A DNA stretch of 6,966 nucleotides from an uncultured Synergistia bacterium (GTDB lineage: Bacteria; Eremiobacterota; SpSt-956; JAKJGF01): contig CALARM010001047.1 of assembly GCA_937888925.1 (NCBI GenBank), positions 1-6,966 on the forward strand. The letters run 5' to 3'. Shown here one piece after another: positions 1 through 5,873 of the stretch. Both the position numbers and the translations under genes were made by a program. Each line of letters starts with the position of its first letter. Within the stretch, counting starts at the first letter, position 1. The notes under the pieces are model-generated. The model ran no database searches. It had not been told where the DNA came from and worked only from the letters and a program-made list of their open reading frames with translations.

Positions 1-409
1 TAACAAATATTATTCTATCATAACCCGGTATCTCAAAAAGCCCTATATGACTTAAAAAATTTACTCTCCCTTTTTCTTTTTTCTTTTCTTTTATGGCCTG
101 CAGAAATTTGGACGGATGAGAAATACCGTTCATTATACCATGAACCTCTCCGCTGTACACCATGTCCACAGTTTTTTCCGTTGCCTCGTCTTCATCTTCT
201 ACATGGATAACATTAAATTCAGATATCTTTTCTCCGAGATAATCTTTCATTTTATCTTCATGTCCGATAATTGTGAAGGATGCAAGATTTGTTTCCGTAG
301 CTTTAACCAGTGTATCAAGTAATTCAGGATCATGGGCAAAAGACACGGCGATTTTTATCGGTTTCAGTAATCCTGCTTTTGTGCACAGTTCTTTCATTGT
401 TTTGAACAT
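1..409 (-). CDS. Phosphate acetyl/butyryltransferase-family protein, second paralog (partial, N-terminal 136 aa)
   Basis: This gene begins with ATG at 409 and runs off the left edge with 136 codons open. An AGGGAGGTGG ribosome binding site lies inside the end of the preceding ptb gene. The N-terminal part aligns by eye with the complete Ptb encoded just upstream: an IKIAVSFAHDPELLDTL segment (residues 18-34), FTIIGHEDKM (45-54), then IMNGISHPSKFLQAI (92-106) and LSHIGLFEIPGYDRIIFV (119-136). These correspond to the LMKG...T..FLKALL and SHVGVFEV blocks of true phosphate butyryltransferases. The usual M-K-G is M-N-G here and the following T is replaced, so substrate use may differ from phosphate butyryltransferase, or the enzyme may have diverged in function. 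The 16-nt overlap with the upstream gene implies translational coupling and a shared transcript. The catalytic C-terminal half is outside the window, so family membership is well supported but specificity is not. Confidence 0.85.
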   Translation of the reverse strand, partial: MFKTMKELCTKAGLLKPIKIAVSFAHDPELLDTLVKATETNLASFTIIGHEDKMKDYLGEKISEFNVIHVEDEDEATEKTVDMVYSGEVHGIMNGISHPSKFLQAIKEKKKEKGRVNFLSHIGLFEIPGYDRIIFV

Positions 410-1320
410 GTCAACTCCACCTCCCTTATAACAATCGATAGAGCAATAGAAAGTAATTTATTCTCTTCAGAATCTGAACGGGATGTTAATATAACAGGAG
501 CCTGTGCTCCTATTACTATACCTGCCATTTTTGCTCTCGCGAAATAAATAAGCCCTTTGTAGAATACATTGCCTGCATCTATATCAGGAACTATAAATAT
601 ATCGGCTTCACCTGCCATAGGCCTTTCATAACCCTTTATTCTGGCAGCTTTATGGGAAATAGCCAGATCCAGTGATATGGGGCCTTCTATACTGGCACCT
701 TTTATCTGGCCGCAATCTCCCATTTTCGATATCAGTGCCGCATCAACACTTGATGGTATAGAGGCGAGATCTATCCTCTCGAAAGGTGTGATAAGGGCCA
801 CATTTGGCAACATATTCCCCATACAGTGAGCTACATATATGGCATTTCTACAGATATCTACTTTTTCTTCTATACCGGGTTTAATATTTATTGCCACATC
901 AGACAGATACATTAACTTATTTACTCCGTCTACTTCAAAAACTCCTACATGACTTAAAATTTTATCTTTCTTTATACCATTTTCCTTGTTAAGTAAGGCT
1001 TTTAAAAAGTTTCCCGTAGGAATATCGCCTTTCATTAATAAATCCACTCTGCCGCTGTGAAATAAATCCAGTGCCTGTAGAGCAGCTTTTTGCGGAACAG
1101 GTTCATCTATTATTTCAATATCTGATTTCAGATCTATTTTTTCTGAAATTTCTTCTATTTTTTTCCTGTTTCCTACTAATATTGCCTGTGCAATATTTTC
1201 GGAAATAGCTATTTTTATAGCACCCAGCACATCATCATCCTCGGCTGCTACGACGCCAATGGTTTTCTTTTTGCTTTTTCTTGCCTGTTCAAGTAACTCC
1301 GACATGTTTTTAATTACCAT
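394..1320 (-). CDS. ptb: Phosphate butyryltransferase (Ptb)
   Basis: Ptb interconverts acyl-CoA (butyryl-CoA or a branched-chain acyl-CoA) plus phosphate with acyl-phosphate and CoA. In clostridia a butyrate kinase (Buk) then makes ATP from the acyl-phosphate. I choose ATG at 1320 because GGAGGTGA sits 5 nt upstream. Longer TTG/GTG starts (to 1338) would run through that site. The resulting 308 aa fits the family length of about 300. Recognisable blocks are AAEDDDVLGAI (25-35), AILVG (46-50), LMKGDIPTGNFLKALL (95-110), LSHVGVFEV (122-130), ISKMGDCGQIKG (197-208), ADIFIVPDIDAGNVFYK (239-255) and APVILTSRSDS (274-284). These match my recollection of the Clostridium acetobutylicum enzyme closely. 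The last codons encode the ribosome binding site of the downstream Ptb-like gene, and the two ORFs overlap by 16 nt. No buk is visible, though it could lie beyond the left edge. The acyl-chain preference cannot be read from the sequence. Confidence 0.94.
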   Translation of the reverse strand: MVIKNMSELLEQARKSKKKTIGVVAAEDDDVLGAIKIAISENIAQAILVGNRKKIEEISEKIDLKSDIEIIDEPVPQKAALQALDLFHSGRVDLLMKGDIPTGNFLKALLNKENGIKKDKILSHVGVFEVDGVNKLMYLSDVAINIKPGIEEKVDICRNAIYVAHCMGNMLPNVALITPFERIDLASIPSSVDAALISKMGDCGQIKGASIEGPISLDLAISHKAARIKGYERPMAGEADIFIVPDIDAGNVFYKGLIYFARAKMAGIVIGAQAPVILTSRSDSEENKLLSIALSIVIREVELTCSKQ

Positions 1321-1369
1321 AATAATCACCTCCACCAAAGATTACTCAAAATGGAATTTCTCCTTTACC

Positions 1370-1375
1370 ATTATA
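1370..1375 (-). promoter_or_regulatory. Possible -10 element for the ptb operon
   Basis: The minus strand reads TATAAT here, which would place the transcript start near 1363, about 43 nt before the ptb ATG at 1320. No good -35 hexamer lies at 16-18 nt. A second minus-strand TATAAT at 1488-1493 is preceded by TGT (extended -10 form) and is an equally possible start, with a leader of about 160 nt. This is weak evidence in AT-rich DNA. Confidence 0.25.
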
Positions 1376-1432
1376 AATCCTTCCATGAAAAAAGATAGAC
1401 AGAAAACTTCTTATCTGGTAAAATAATATAAC

Positions 1433-1472
1433 CTTCAGCTATCAGTCATAAGTAATCACTTAATAACTGAAG
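1433..1472. repeat. 40-bp imperfect dyad between divergent genes
   Basis: The outer arms CTTCAGCTAT (1433-1442) and ATAACTGAAG (1463-1472) are complementary at 9 of 10 positions. The interior holds further AGT/ACT and AAGT/ACTT complementary pairs around the centre near 1452. The element lies midway between the divergent ptb and 59-codon genes. Its CAGYTATCAGT-like wording resembles the repeat element at 2630-2756, so it may be a decayed member of the same family. An operator role is possible but unproven. Confidence 0.5.
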
Positions 1473-1559
1473 TAATATCCGGCTTTTATTATAACATATA
1501 AAATTTTATTTAGAAGATAAAATATTTTTACTTAACAGATAAATAAAAGGTGATTTTCA

Positions 1560-1739
1560 GTGGACGAATTAAGAGAGAAGATAAAGAAAACAGGAGAGAA
1601 AATAACTCTGGAGAAAAATGAGGAAATTATTAAATATAAAGATTTTAAAGAAAAATTGGAAAAAAAACTGGAGCAACCTTTAGATGAACCAGGAAAAAAT
1701 GTAAGATTAAGAGAATTTATCGAAAGATATAAAAGGTGA
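1560..1739 (+). CDS. Small charged hypothetical protein (59 aa)
   Basis: This is a GTG-initiated ORF with an AGGTGA ribosome binding site at 1548-1553 and a 6-nt spacer. It encodes 59 residues beginning MDELREKIKK and ending REFIERYKR. It is dominated by Lys and Glu, has no Cys or Trp and no membrane segment or signal peptide, and is probably helical. I do not recognise a family. Support for it being real comes from the well-placed ribosome binding site and its position 15 nt ahead of the HAD gene on the same strand, which suggests a two-gene operon. Both ORFs are in the same reading frame, separated by the TGA at 1737-1739 plus five sense codons. An N-terminal extension of the HAD protein by readthrough or a sequencing error is therefore formally possible. 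The peptide does not resemble a HAD N-terminus. Confidence 0.6.
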   Translation: MDELREKIKKTGEKITLEKNEEIIKYKDFKEKLEKKLEQPLDEPGKNVRLREFIERYKR

Positions 1740-1754
1740 AAGGATTTTGGAGGA

Positions 1755-2615
1755 TTGGTAAAACAAACAAAGGGTAACTCTTTCTCAAGGATTTTAAGAA
1801 TTCTCTATGAAGGAAAAAACCGTATACCGAGGAATAAAATGATTTATTATATAGTTTCCTCGTCTCTGGTATTTTTAATGAGAAGAAATCTTAAAAGACC
1901 TCCTGCTGAGATAGACAATATTATACTTGATATGGACAGGACTCTTCTTACAACCAATATTGGCAAAGAAGCTTTAATCATATGTTATGGCAAGGAAAAA
2001 GCTGATTATATAGAACATTCTATTATGAGGCGGGTTGCCAATGGCATTCTTTCTCTTGGAGAAGCCATGTTAATGGCAATTAATCATCTCGTAGACGGGA
2101 ATTTTTCTCTTAAAGATCATGATGAGCTTATGGGTAGATGTGTAAAAGGGGAAATTATAAGACATAATTTACTTAATTCCATATTAAATCTTCAGAAAAA
2201 AGGGAAAAGAATAATTCTTGCTACTATGAGTTCCTATGATGCAGCCAGCTATATTGCCGGTAAATACGGTTTTTTCGGTTCTATAGGAACTATAGAAACC
2301 TATAATGATGATGGTAAAATGACCGGATGCACCCAGGTAATATGTGATGAAAATAAAGATGTAAACGGTGTAAAGTTCAGAACGAAGACATATATTTTAA
2401 AAGAAATGTTTGAGCATAATAAACTTGTATTTGAACCTCAGAGAACAGCTATTATAACAGATGACCTTACCGATTTACATATTATGAGGGAAGTAGCACT
2501 TGCCATATTTCTCAAGGTAAAAGAGCCTACTAAGATTCAAAAGCTCTGTTACAGGCTTAAATTATTTGATCAGGCTATTCAGGAAGACGAAGATTTAGAG
2601 AAAATAATTAATTAG
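1755..2615 (+). CDS. HAD-superfamily hydrolase, phosphoserine phosphatase-like (HAD-IB type)
   Basis: This is a probable phosphatase that uses an aspartyl-phosphate intermediate and Mg2+. In the 286-aa translation from TTG 1755, motif I is DMDRTLL with nucleophile D59 and acid/base D61. The helical cap follows (about 70-145). Motif II is ATMSS (156-160), a motif III lysine is at K207 or K211, and motif IV is ITDDLTD with D236, D237 and D240. This order fits subfamily IB, as in SerB-like enzymes, but the substrate is unknown. A basic stretch and a short hydrophobic run (about 29-42, IYYIVSSSLVF) precede the catalytic domain and could bind membrane. The start is uncertain: GGAGG (1749-1753) lies only 1 nt before TTG 1755, although AAAGGA at 1739-1744 is about 10 nt away. 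ATG at 1839 (Met29) has GAGGA at a better distance. The gene follows the 59-codon ORF closely and probably shares its transcript. Confidence 0.9.
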   Translation: MVKQTKGNSFSRILRILYEGKNRIPRNKMIYYIVSSSLVFLMRRNLKRPPAEIDNIILDMDRTLLTTNIGKEALIICYGKEKADYIEHSIMRRVANGILSLGEAMLMAINHLVDGNFSLKDHDELMGRCVKGEIIRHNLLNSILNLQKKGKRIILATMSSYDAASYIAGKYGFFGSIGTIETYNDDGKMTGCTQVICDENKDVNGVKFRTKTYILKEMFEHNKLVFEPQRTAIITDDLTDLHIMREVALAIFLKVKEPTKIQKLCYRLKLFDQAIQEDEDLEKIIN

Positions 2616-2629
2616 TGAAGAGTGAAAAA

Positions 2630-2756
2630 CAGTGACCAGTGAAAACAGTGACCAGTGACCAGTGACCAGTGAAAACTTAACGGTAATCAGTAATATAACT
2701 GATATTTTGTAACCGATAACTGAAATAGACTGCTCACTGATAACTGATAACTGAAA
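2630..2756. repeat. Structured heptanucleotide repeat element
   Basis: On the left are CAGTGAC-type heptads: CAGTGAC 2630-2636, CAGTGAA 2637-2643, then four in register at 2646-2673 (three CAGTGAC and one CAGTGAA). On the right are ACTGATA heptads at 2736-2742 and 2743-2749, followed by ACTGAAA at 2750-2756. The two arrays are inverted copies of one family: 2653-2671 can pair with 2735-2753 at 15 of 19 positions. Between them sits a perfect 6-bp hairpin, ATCAGT (2686-2691) with ACTGAT (2698-2703), and a CGGT/ACCG pair (2681-2684, 2712-2715). The element fills nearly all the space between the HAD and 259-aa genes. It resembles the short tandemly repeated heptamers known from other bacteria, such as cyanobacterial STRRs. 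Confidence 0.85.
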
Positions 2757-2774
2757 TATACGGAGGTGACCTTT

Positions 2775-3554
2775 ATGGCCGGTAGTGAACAAAAACCGGG
2801 AGGACAGAAGGGTGGAATGCCTGTACCTTTTATGATGTCTCAATTAAAGTCGTCTGGCACAACTCCAGGCACAGGAGCTTCATGGCACCTGTCTCAACTT
2901 AAGAAAAATGTATCCTTTGCAGCTACAGAGTCCCCTCTTGAAGGCCTTGCAAAAAGAGATGGCAGTGATTCTTTCCAGGTAACTGCCGAAAAGGAAGAGC
3001 CAGGTTTTGAGCATGCCGATGACGGATTGCAGCAAAAAATGGATGCAGATTCTATGGGTATAGACGGAGAAGAAGAATTTGTTGACAGAGAGAAAGAAGA
3101 GGATGATGAAAACTGGGAGAGTGAAGAAGATTATTTTCAGGAGCTTTCCGAAAGGAATGCTCTTCTTGAAGAAGCTCTCAGAGAAAGAATACAATCTCCA
3201 TTCCCTCCTGTATATAATCAGATTGTTACTCTGACTGAAGCTCTTGTCTCCGGTAAATCAACGTTGAAGCCTCCTGTTTATTATGTTGACGAAATTGATA
3301 ATTATATTCAGAAAAAGATAAAGATTTTTGCTGCTCTGCCAAAGGTAGATAATGTATCTATAACGAGAAGTAATCAATTGATGCTTGACGGATTTAATTT
3401 ACTTATAGAAGTATGCAATGGTTTCCGGAAGTATATAGATAGTCCTGCACCATATCATATTGAACTTATAAGACAGCTCACAAAACAGGCAAATGAATTT
3501 TTTTCCGAAGGTAAATCTCTTTTGCTCAGCGTAAAAATAGAAGAAGAAAAATAG
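2775..3554 (+). CDS. Hypothetical acidic protein (259 aa), family not recognised
   Basis: I choose ATG at 2775 because GGAGGTGA (2762-2769) supports it, with 8 nt between GGAGG and ATG. A GTG at 2766 lies inside that ribosome binding site. The protein has three visible parts. Residues 1-95 are Gly/Pro/Ser-rich and probably disordered, and contain two SQLK motifs 18 residues apart (22-25 and 40-43). Residues 97-140 are very acidic (DGEEEFVDREKEEDDENWESEEDY) and then helical, with coiled-coil-like LSERNALLEEALRERI. Residues 141-259 form a likely folded helical domain containing PPVYNQIVTLTEAL, PPVYYVDEIDNYI and MLDGFNLLIEVCNGFRKYI. There is no signal peptide or membrane segment, so it is probably cytoplasmic. 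The layout (disordered arm, acidic linker, helical domain) suggests a binding or scaffold protein, but that is inference. The repeat element lies between it and the HAD gene, so they need not share an operon. Confidence 0.8.
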   Translation: MAGSEQKPGGQKGGMPVPFMMSQLKSSGTTPGTGASWHLSQLKKNVSFAATESPLEGLAKRDGSDSFQVTAEKEEPGFEHADDGLQQKMDADSMGIDGEEEFVDREKEEDDENWESEEDYFQELSERNALLEEALRERIQSPFPPVYNQIVTLTEALVSGKSTLKPPVYYVDEIDNYIQKKIKIFAALPKVDNVSITRSNQLMLDGFNLLIEVCNGFRKYIDSPAPYHIELIRQLTKQANEFFSEGKSLLLSVKIEEEK

Positions 3555-3738
3555 TTAATTTTGCATAAACTAGCCTGATTATATAAAGGGTTACTATTAC
3601 TTTTTATAGAAGGATTTCCTGAAGTAAAGGGGAATAATAATTAATATCATAGGAATTTCCATCATATAAAGCCAGATAGAACATAATTACACGATGACAG
3701 GTAATAAGGATATTTGATGAAAAAAAGGAGAAAAGAAG
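3555..3738. other. Intergenic region with no clear signal
   Basis: This 184-nt AT-rich stretch lies between the 259-aa gene and the lipoprotein gene. I see only a weak AT-only stem (TATATAAAG with CTTTTTATA, one mismatch) and no convincing terminator or sigma-A promoter. A promoter for the lipoprotein is expected here but I cannot place one with confidence. Confidence 0.4.
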
Positions 3739-4221
3739 ATGAGCAAGTTTAATATTCTTCGGAAAATGATTTTACTGCCACTAATGGTTATAATAATATG
3801 TACAGGCGGATGTAATTTTGATGTGTATAAAAAAACTAATTATGTTTCCACCGTGACAGCTGTAATAAAAATACAGCAGGAAGAAGTGAATAATTATATT
3901 ACTCAGACTACAGATGTATCAGAAAAGAAAATGTCCGATGAGGAAGCAAAAAAAGCTTTTGAGAAATCAAGAGACAATTTACTTCAATATAAAAAAGAAC
4001 TGGAAGCTATTATTCCTCCCGGAGACTATGCAGATGAACATCAGAATTTTGTAAAAGGATTTCAACTGTCTATTGAGGCAGTAGAAGGCTCTATTGCTCT
4101 CCTTGATATAAAAGATGAGAAGGAGAAAAATAAGAAAATAGAAGAAGTAAAAGGTAAAATTGTCGAGTATAGAAAACTTGTTAAACTTGGCCTGAATAGC
4201 ATAAGTATTGATTTACGCTAG
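3739..4221 (+). CDS. Small predicted lipoprotein, helical, function unknown
   Basis: This ORF starts at ATG 3739 with GGAG 8 nt upstream and encodes 160 aa. The N-terminus is a type II signal peptide: basic MSKFNILRKM, a hydrophobic core (ILLPLMVIII, residues 11-20), then CTGGC with the lipidated cysteine at C25. The lipobox is off consensus, with Thr rather than Leu at -3, but the overall pattern is convincing. The mature protein would be anchored to the outer face of the cytoplasmic membrane. It is Lys/Glu-rich and helical throughout. A LEAIIPPGDYADEHQNFVKG segment (about 92-111) resembles the I-x-P-P...H linker between helices seen in several small uncharacterised Firmicute lipoproteins. 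I cannot assign a function. It is followed directly by a clear hairpin terminator, so it ends its transcription unit. Confidence 0.8.
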   Translation: MSKFNILRKMILLPLMVIIICTGGCNFDVYKKTNYVSTVTAVIKIQQEEVNNYITQTTDVSEKKMSDEEAKKAFEKSRDNLLQYKKELEAIIPPGDYADEHQNFVKGFQLSIEAVEGSIALLDIKDEKEKNKKIEEVKGKIVEYRKLVKLGLNSISIDLR

Positions 4222-4246
4222 TCCAGAGGTAATAACAAAACAATAG

Positions 4247-4274
4247 AGCAGAGTCTTAACGATTCTGCTTTTTT
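4247..4274. terminator. Rho-independent terminator, probably bidirectional
   Basis: The stem AGCAGAGTC (4247-4255) pairs with GATTCTGCT (4261-4269) over 9 positions with one G-U wobble, around a 5-nt loop TTAAC. On the plus strand a six-T run (4269-4274) follows, terminating the lipoprotein gene 25 nt after its stop. Read on the minus strand, the same hairpin is followed by a looser T-rich tract (ATTGTTTTGTTATT), so it could also end the peptidase transcript. The peptidase stop codon (4256-4258) occupies the loop. Confidence 0.88.
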
Positions 4275-5509
4275 GTTTTATACCATTCAGCCATGCCTAT
4301 TCGTTCCATTACAGGAGGATGGCTGTAAAGAACCCATGCAAGGAATTGATTCGGTCTTATTTCCGATAGATTCTGTATTGCCAGTCTCTGCTCCAGTTTT
4401 ACACAGGCAGAAGGATTTTCTGTGAGTTCCAGAGCAGTCATATCTGCCTGTCTTTCAAAATGGCGGGATATCATGTTCTGCACCGGGAGAGAAAATAAAT
4501 TAATAATTATGAATAATAATATTATTAATGGTAATGTTTTTATATCTGACGGGGAAGAAATGTTTAATATGTGGCCAGTTTTAGTTAATAACATATAGAG
4601 AAAGAATAAAAAGCAGAAACCGGCCATGATACACATAGTAATACCTTTAATGATGTGATGGTATTTCCAGTGCCCTGCTTCATGAGCTATTATGGCAAGA
4701 GTTTCATCAATAGAATAGTCTTTTAATGTGTCATATAAAACTATTCTTGTGGTACTGGCCAGGCCTATAAAGTAGGCATTTCCTTTTTTAGTCTGACTGC
4801 TTGCATCCATAACATATATATCTTTAACATTAATACCGGCTTTTTTTACCAGTTCTATAGTTTTTTCTTTTAATTCCCCATCAGCCAGTGGTGTGAATTT
4901 ATTAAATAGAGGAAGAATTAATACGGGCATGGCAAAGGCACTTAATATGGCAAATACAGCAAAACCTGTGCCAGCTAAAATCCACCAGTGGAAAGGGAAT
5001 TTTCTTATTAACAGATATAAGATTGTTATACCTGCAATAAATACTGCAGCAGTCAGAAATTCTGCCAGTAAATATCTTTTTATCCAGCCCGATAGAACCT
5101 GGTTTGACATGGAAAATTTGTGTTCATATATGAAGCCTGTATAAAGATGGAGGGGAAAGATAATAATATTCCAGAGAATGATGAGATATGATGCATATAC
5201 GGATGGTTCAAGCCACATATGCCTGCCTGTTATGTTATTACTGAATTCTGCCGCAGTTCTGTTGAGAGGTGTCAGGAAAAATATAACCAGAAATATAACA
5301 GAAAGTAAAGTTTCCAGAGCAAAGAGCCAGTATTTTGGTACTCTGTAATTCTGAGCCAGATTTATTTGTTCCCGTGTAAAATAATCTTCTGCCTTCAGGT
5401 TCAGTCCTTCGCCGGGAAAAGCCATTATTATTTGGGTCAGGAGGAAAAAGATAATAGCCGAAATTATAATTTTATTCAACTTCTGCACGTTCCATATTTT
5501 CTTTTGCAT
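4256..5509 (-). CDS. M48 family membrane metallopeptidase, Ste24/CAAX prenyl protease-like
   Basis: This is an integral-membrane zinc peptidase. Eukaryotic Ste24 cleaves prenylated CAAX proteins; bacterial homologs are thought to act in membrane protein quality control. Numbered from the GTG at 5515 (419 aa), it has an N-terminal segment (18-32), further hydrophobic helices near 64-82, 105-122, 148-170, 178-203, 292-311 and 327-344, and a catalytic HEAGH motif at 278-282 (zinc ligands H278 and H282, catalytic E279). The third ligand is E354 in FERQAD. Two Ste24 hallmarks are present: NAYFIGLASTTRIVLYDTL (246-264) and SHPPVMERI (398-406). Length and layout match full-length family members, so it looks intact. 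Start choice is between GTG 5515 and ATG 5509 (417 aa), and neither has a good ribosome binding site. It is transcribed alone from the promoter at 5536-5541. Confidence 0.96.
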   Translation of the reverse strand: MQKKIWNVQKLNKIIISAIIFFLLTQIIMAFPGEGLNLKAEDYFTREQINLAQNYRVPKYWLFALETLLSVIFLVIFFLTPLNRTAAEFSNNITGRHMWLEPSVYASYLIILWNIIIFPLHLYTGFIYEHKFSMSNQVLSGWIKRYLLAEFLTAAVFIAGITILYLLIRKFPFHWWILAGTGFAVFAILSAFAMPVLILPLFNKFTPLADGELKEKTIELVKKAGINVKDIYVMDASSQTKKGNAYFIGLASTTRIVLYDTLKDYSIDETLAIIAHEAGHWKYHHIIKGITMCIMAGFCFLFFLYMLLTKTGHILNISSPSDIKTLPLIILLFIIINLFSLPVQNMISRHFERQADMTALELTENPSACVKLEQRLAIQNLSEIRPNQFLAWVLYSHPPVMERIGMAEWYKTKKQNR

Positions 5510-5535
5510 AATCACTTAATTTTTTCATACTTTAT

Positions 5536-5544
5536 ATTATATCA
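5536..5544 (-). promoter_or_regulatory. Extended -10 promoter for the M48 peptidase gene
   Basis: The minus strand reads TGATATAAT: a perfect TATAAT (5541-5536) preceded by the TGn of an extended -10 element. There is no good -35 at 17 nt, which is typical of extended -10 promoters. The expected transcript start is near 5529, leaving a leader of only about 14-20 nt before the peptidase start. Confidence 0.6.
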
Positions 5545-5599
5545 TTTTTTCGTAGAAATTAATATACTGAGGTGAGTATAAATAATAAATATATGCTCT

Positions 5600-5629
5600 C
5601 GTAACGCGTAATGCGTAACCCGTGACGGG
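5600..5629. repeat. Degenerate heptanucleotide tandem array (CGTAAYG type)
   Basis: Four consecutive 7-nt units are visible: CGTAACG (5600-5606), CGTAATG (5607-5613), CGTAACC (5614-5620) and CGTGACG (5621-5627), followed by GG. The array is conspicuously GC-rich in an AT-rich neighbourhood. The last two units also form the short palindrome CCCGTGACGGG. It has the same 7-nt period as the 2630-2756 element but a different unit. Confidence 0.7.
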
Positions 5630-5806
5630 AGGAAAACTTTTATTACATGCTTATGCTCAGGTCAGTAATTATTTTCTATATGTTTCTATAAAATGTACGG
5701 CCAGCCGTTATACATATTACATCAATACTTTTATTCAACTTTTAGATTGCTCCCTTTAATATTACTGAATTTTTCAGGGCAAAATGATATTCTAATAACA
5801 GGAATA

Positions 5807-5865
5807 AAGAAATTAATACTTTATAAAACCTTTGAAAATAATATGTTAACAGGTATTAATTTCTT
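5807..5865. repeat. 13-bp perfect inverted repeat upstream of the toxin-antitoxin operon
   Basis: AAGAAATTAATAC (5807-5819) and its exact complement GTATTAATTTCTT (5853-5865) are separated by 33 nt. The right arm covers the position where a -35 element for the promoter at 5877-5882 would lie. Type II antitoxins of the ribbon-helix-helix fold normally bind inverted repeats in their own promoter, so this is a candidate operator. The wide spacing also allows a hairpin or a looped two-site arrangement. The inner flanks share AACAGG followed by AT. Confidence 0.6.
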
Positions 5866-5873
5866 ATTTGTCA

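Noticed and set aside
116..322. Plus-strand open frame of 68 codons
   Set aside because: It lies wholly antisense to the well-supported Ptb-like gene and has no ribosome binding site or recognisable content.
1339..1432. Leader peptide or riboswitch ahead of ptb
   Set aside because: A short minus-strand ORF beginning MEGFIMVKEKF and a 6-bp ATGGAA/TTCCAT pair are present, but neither forms a recognisable attenuator or known riboswitch fold.
2630..2756. CRISPR array
   Set aside because: The units are 7 nt and directly abutting, with no unique spacers of 30 nt or so, so this is a simple tandem repeat.
2595..2843. Minus-strand open frame of 82 codons
   Set aside because: It reads through the heptad repeats, which give an open low-complexity frame (repeated VTGH-type text), and overlaps two genes.
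2880..3194. Minus-strand open frame of 104 codons rich in Phe
   Set aside because: It is the mirror of the acidic GAA/GAT-rich stretch of the 259-aa gene, which reads as TTC/ATC on the other strand. There is no independent support.
3555..3620. Terminator after the 259-aa gene
   Set aside because: The only stem is AT-only with a mismatch and an 11-nt loop, and it has no following T-run.
4893..5144. Plus-strand open frame of 83 codons
   Set aside because: It is antisense to the M48 peptidase coding region, with no ribosome binding site or family match.
5366..5575. Plus-strand open frame of 69 codons
   Set aside because: It is antisense to the start of the peptidase gene and its promoter, with low-complexity content.
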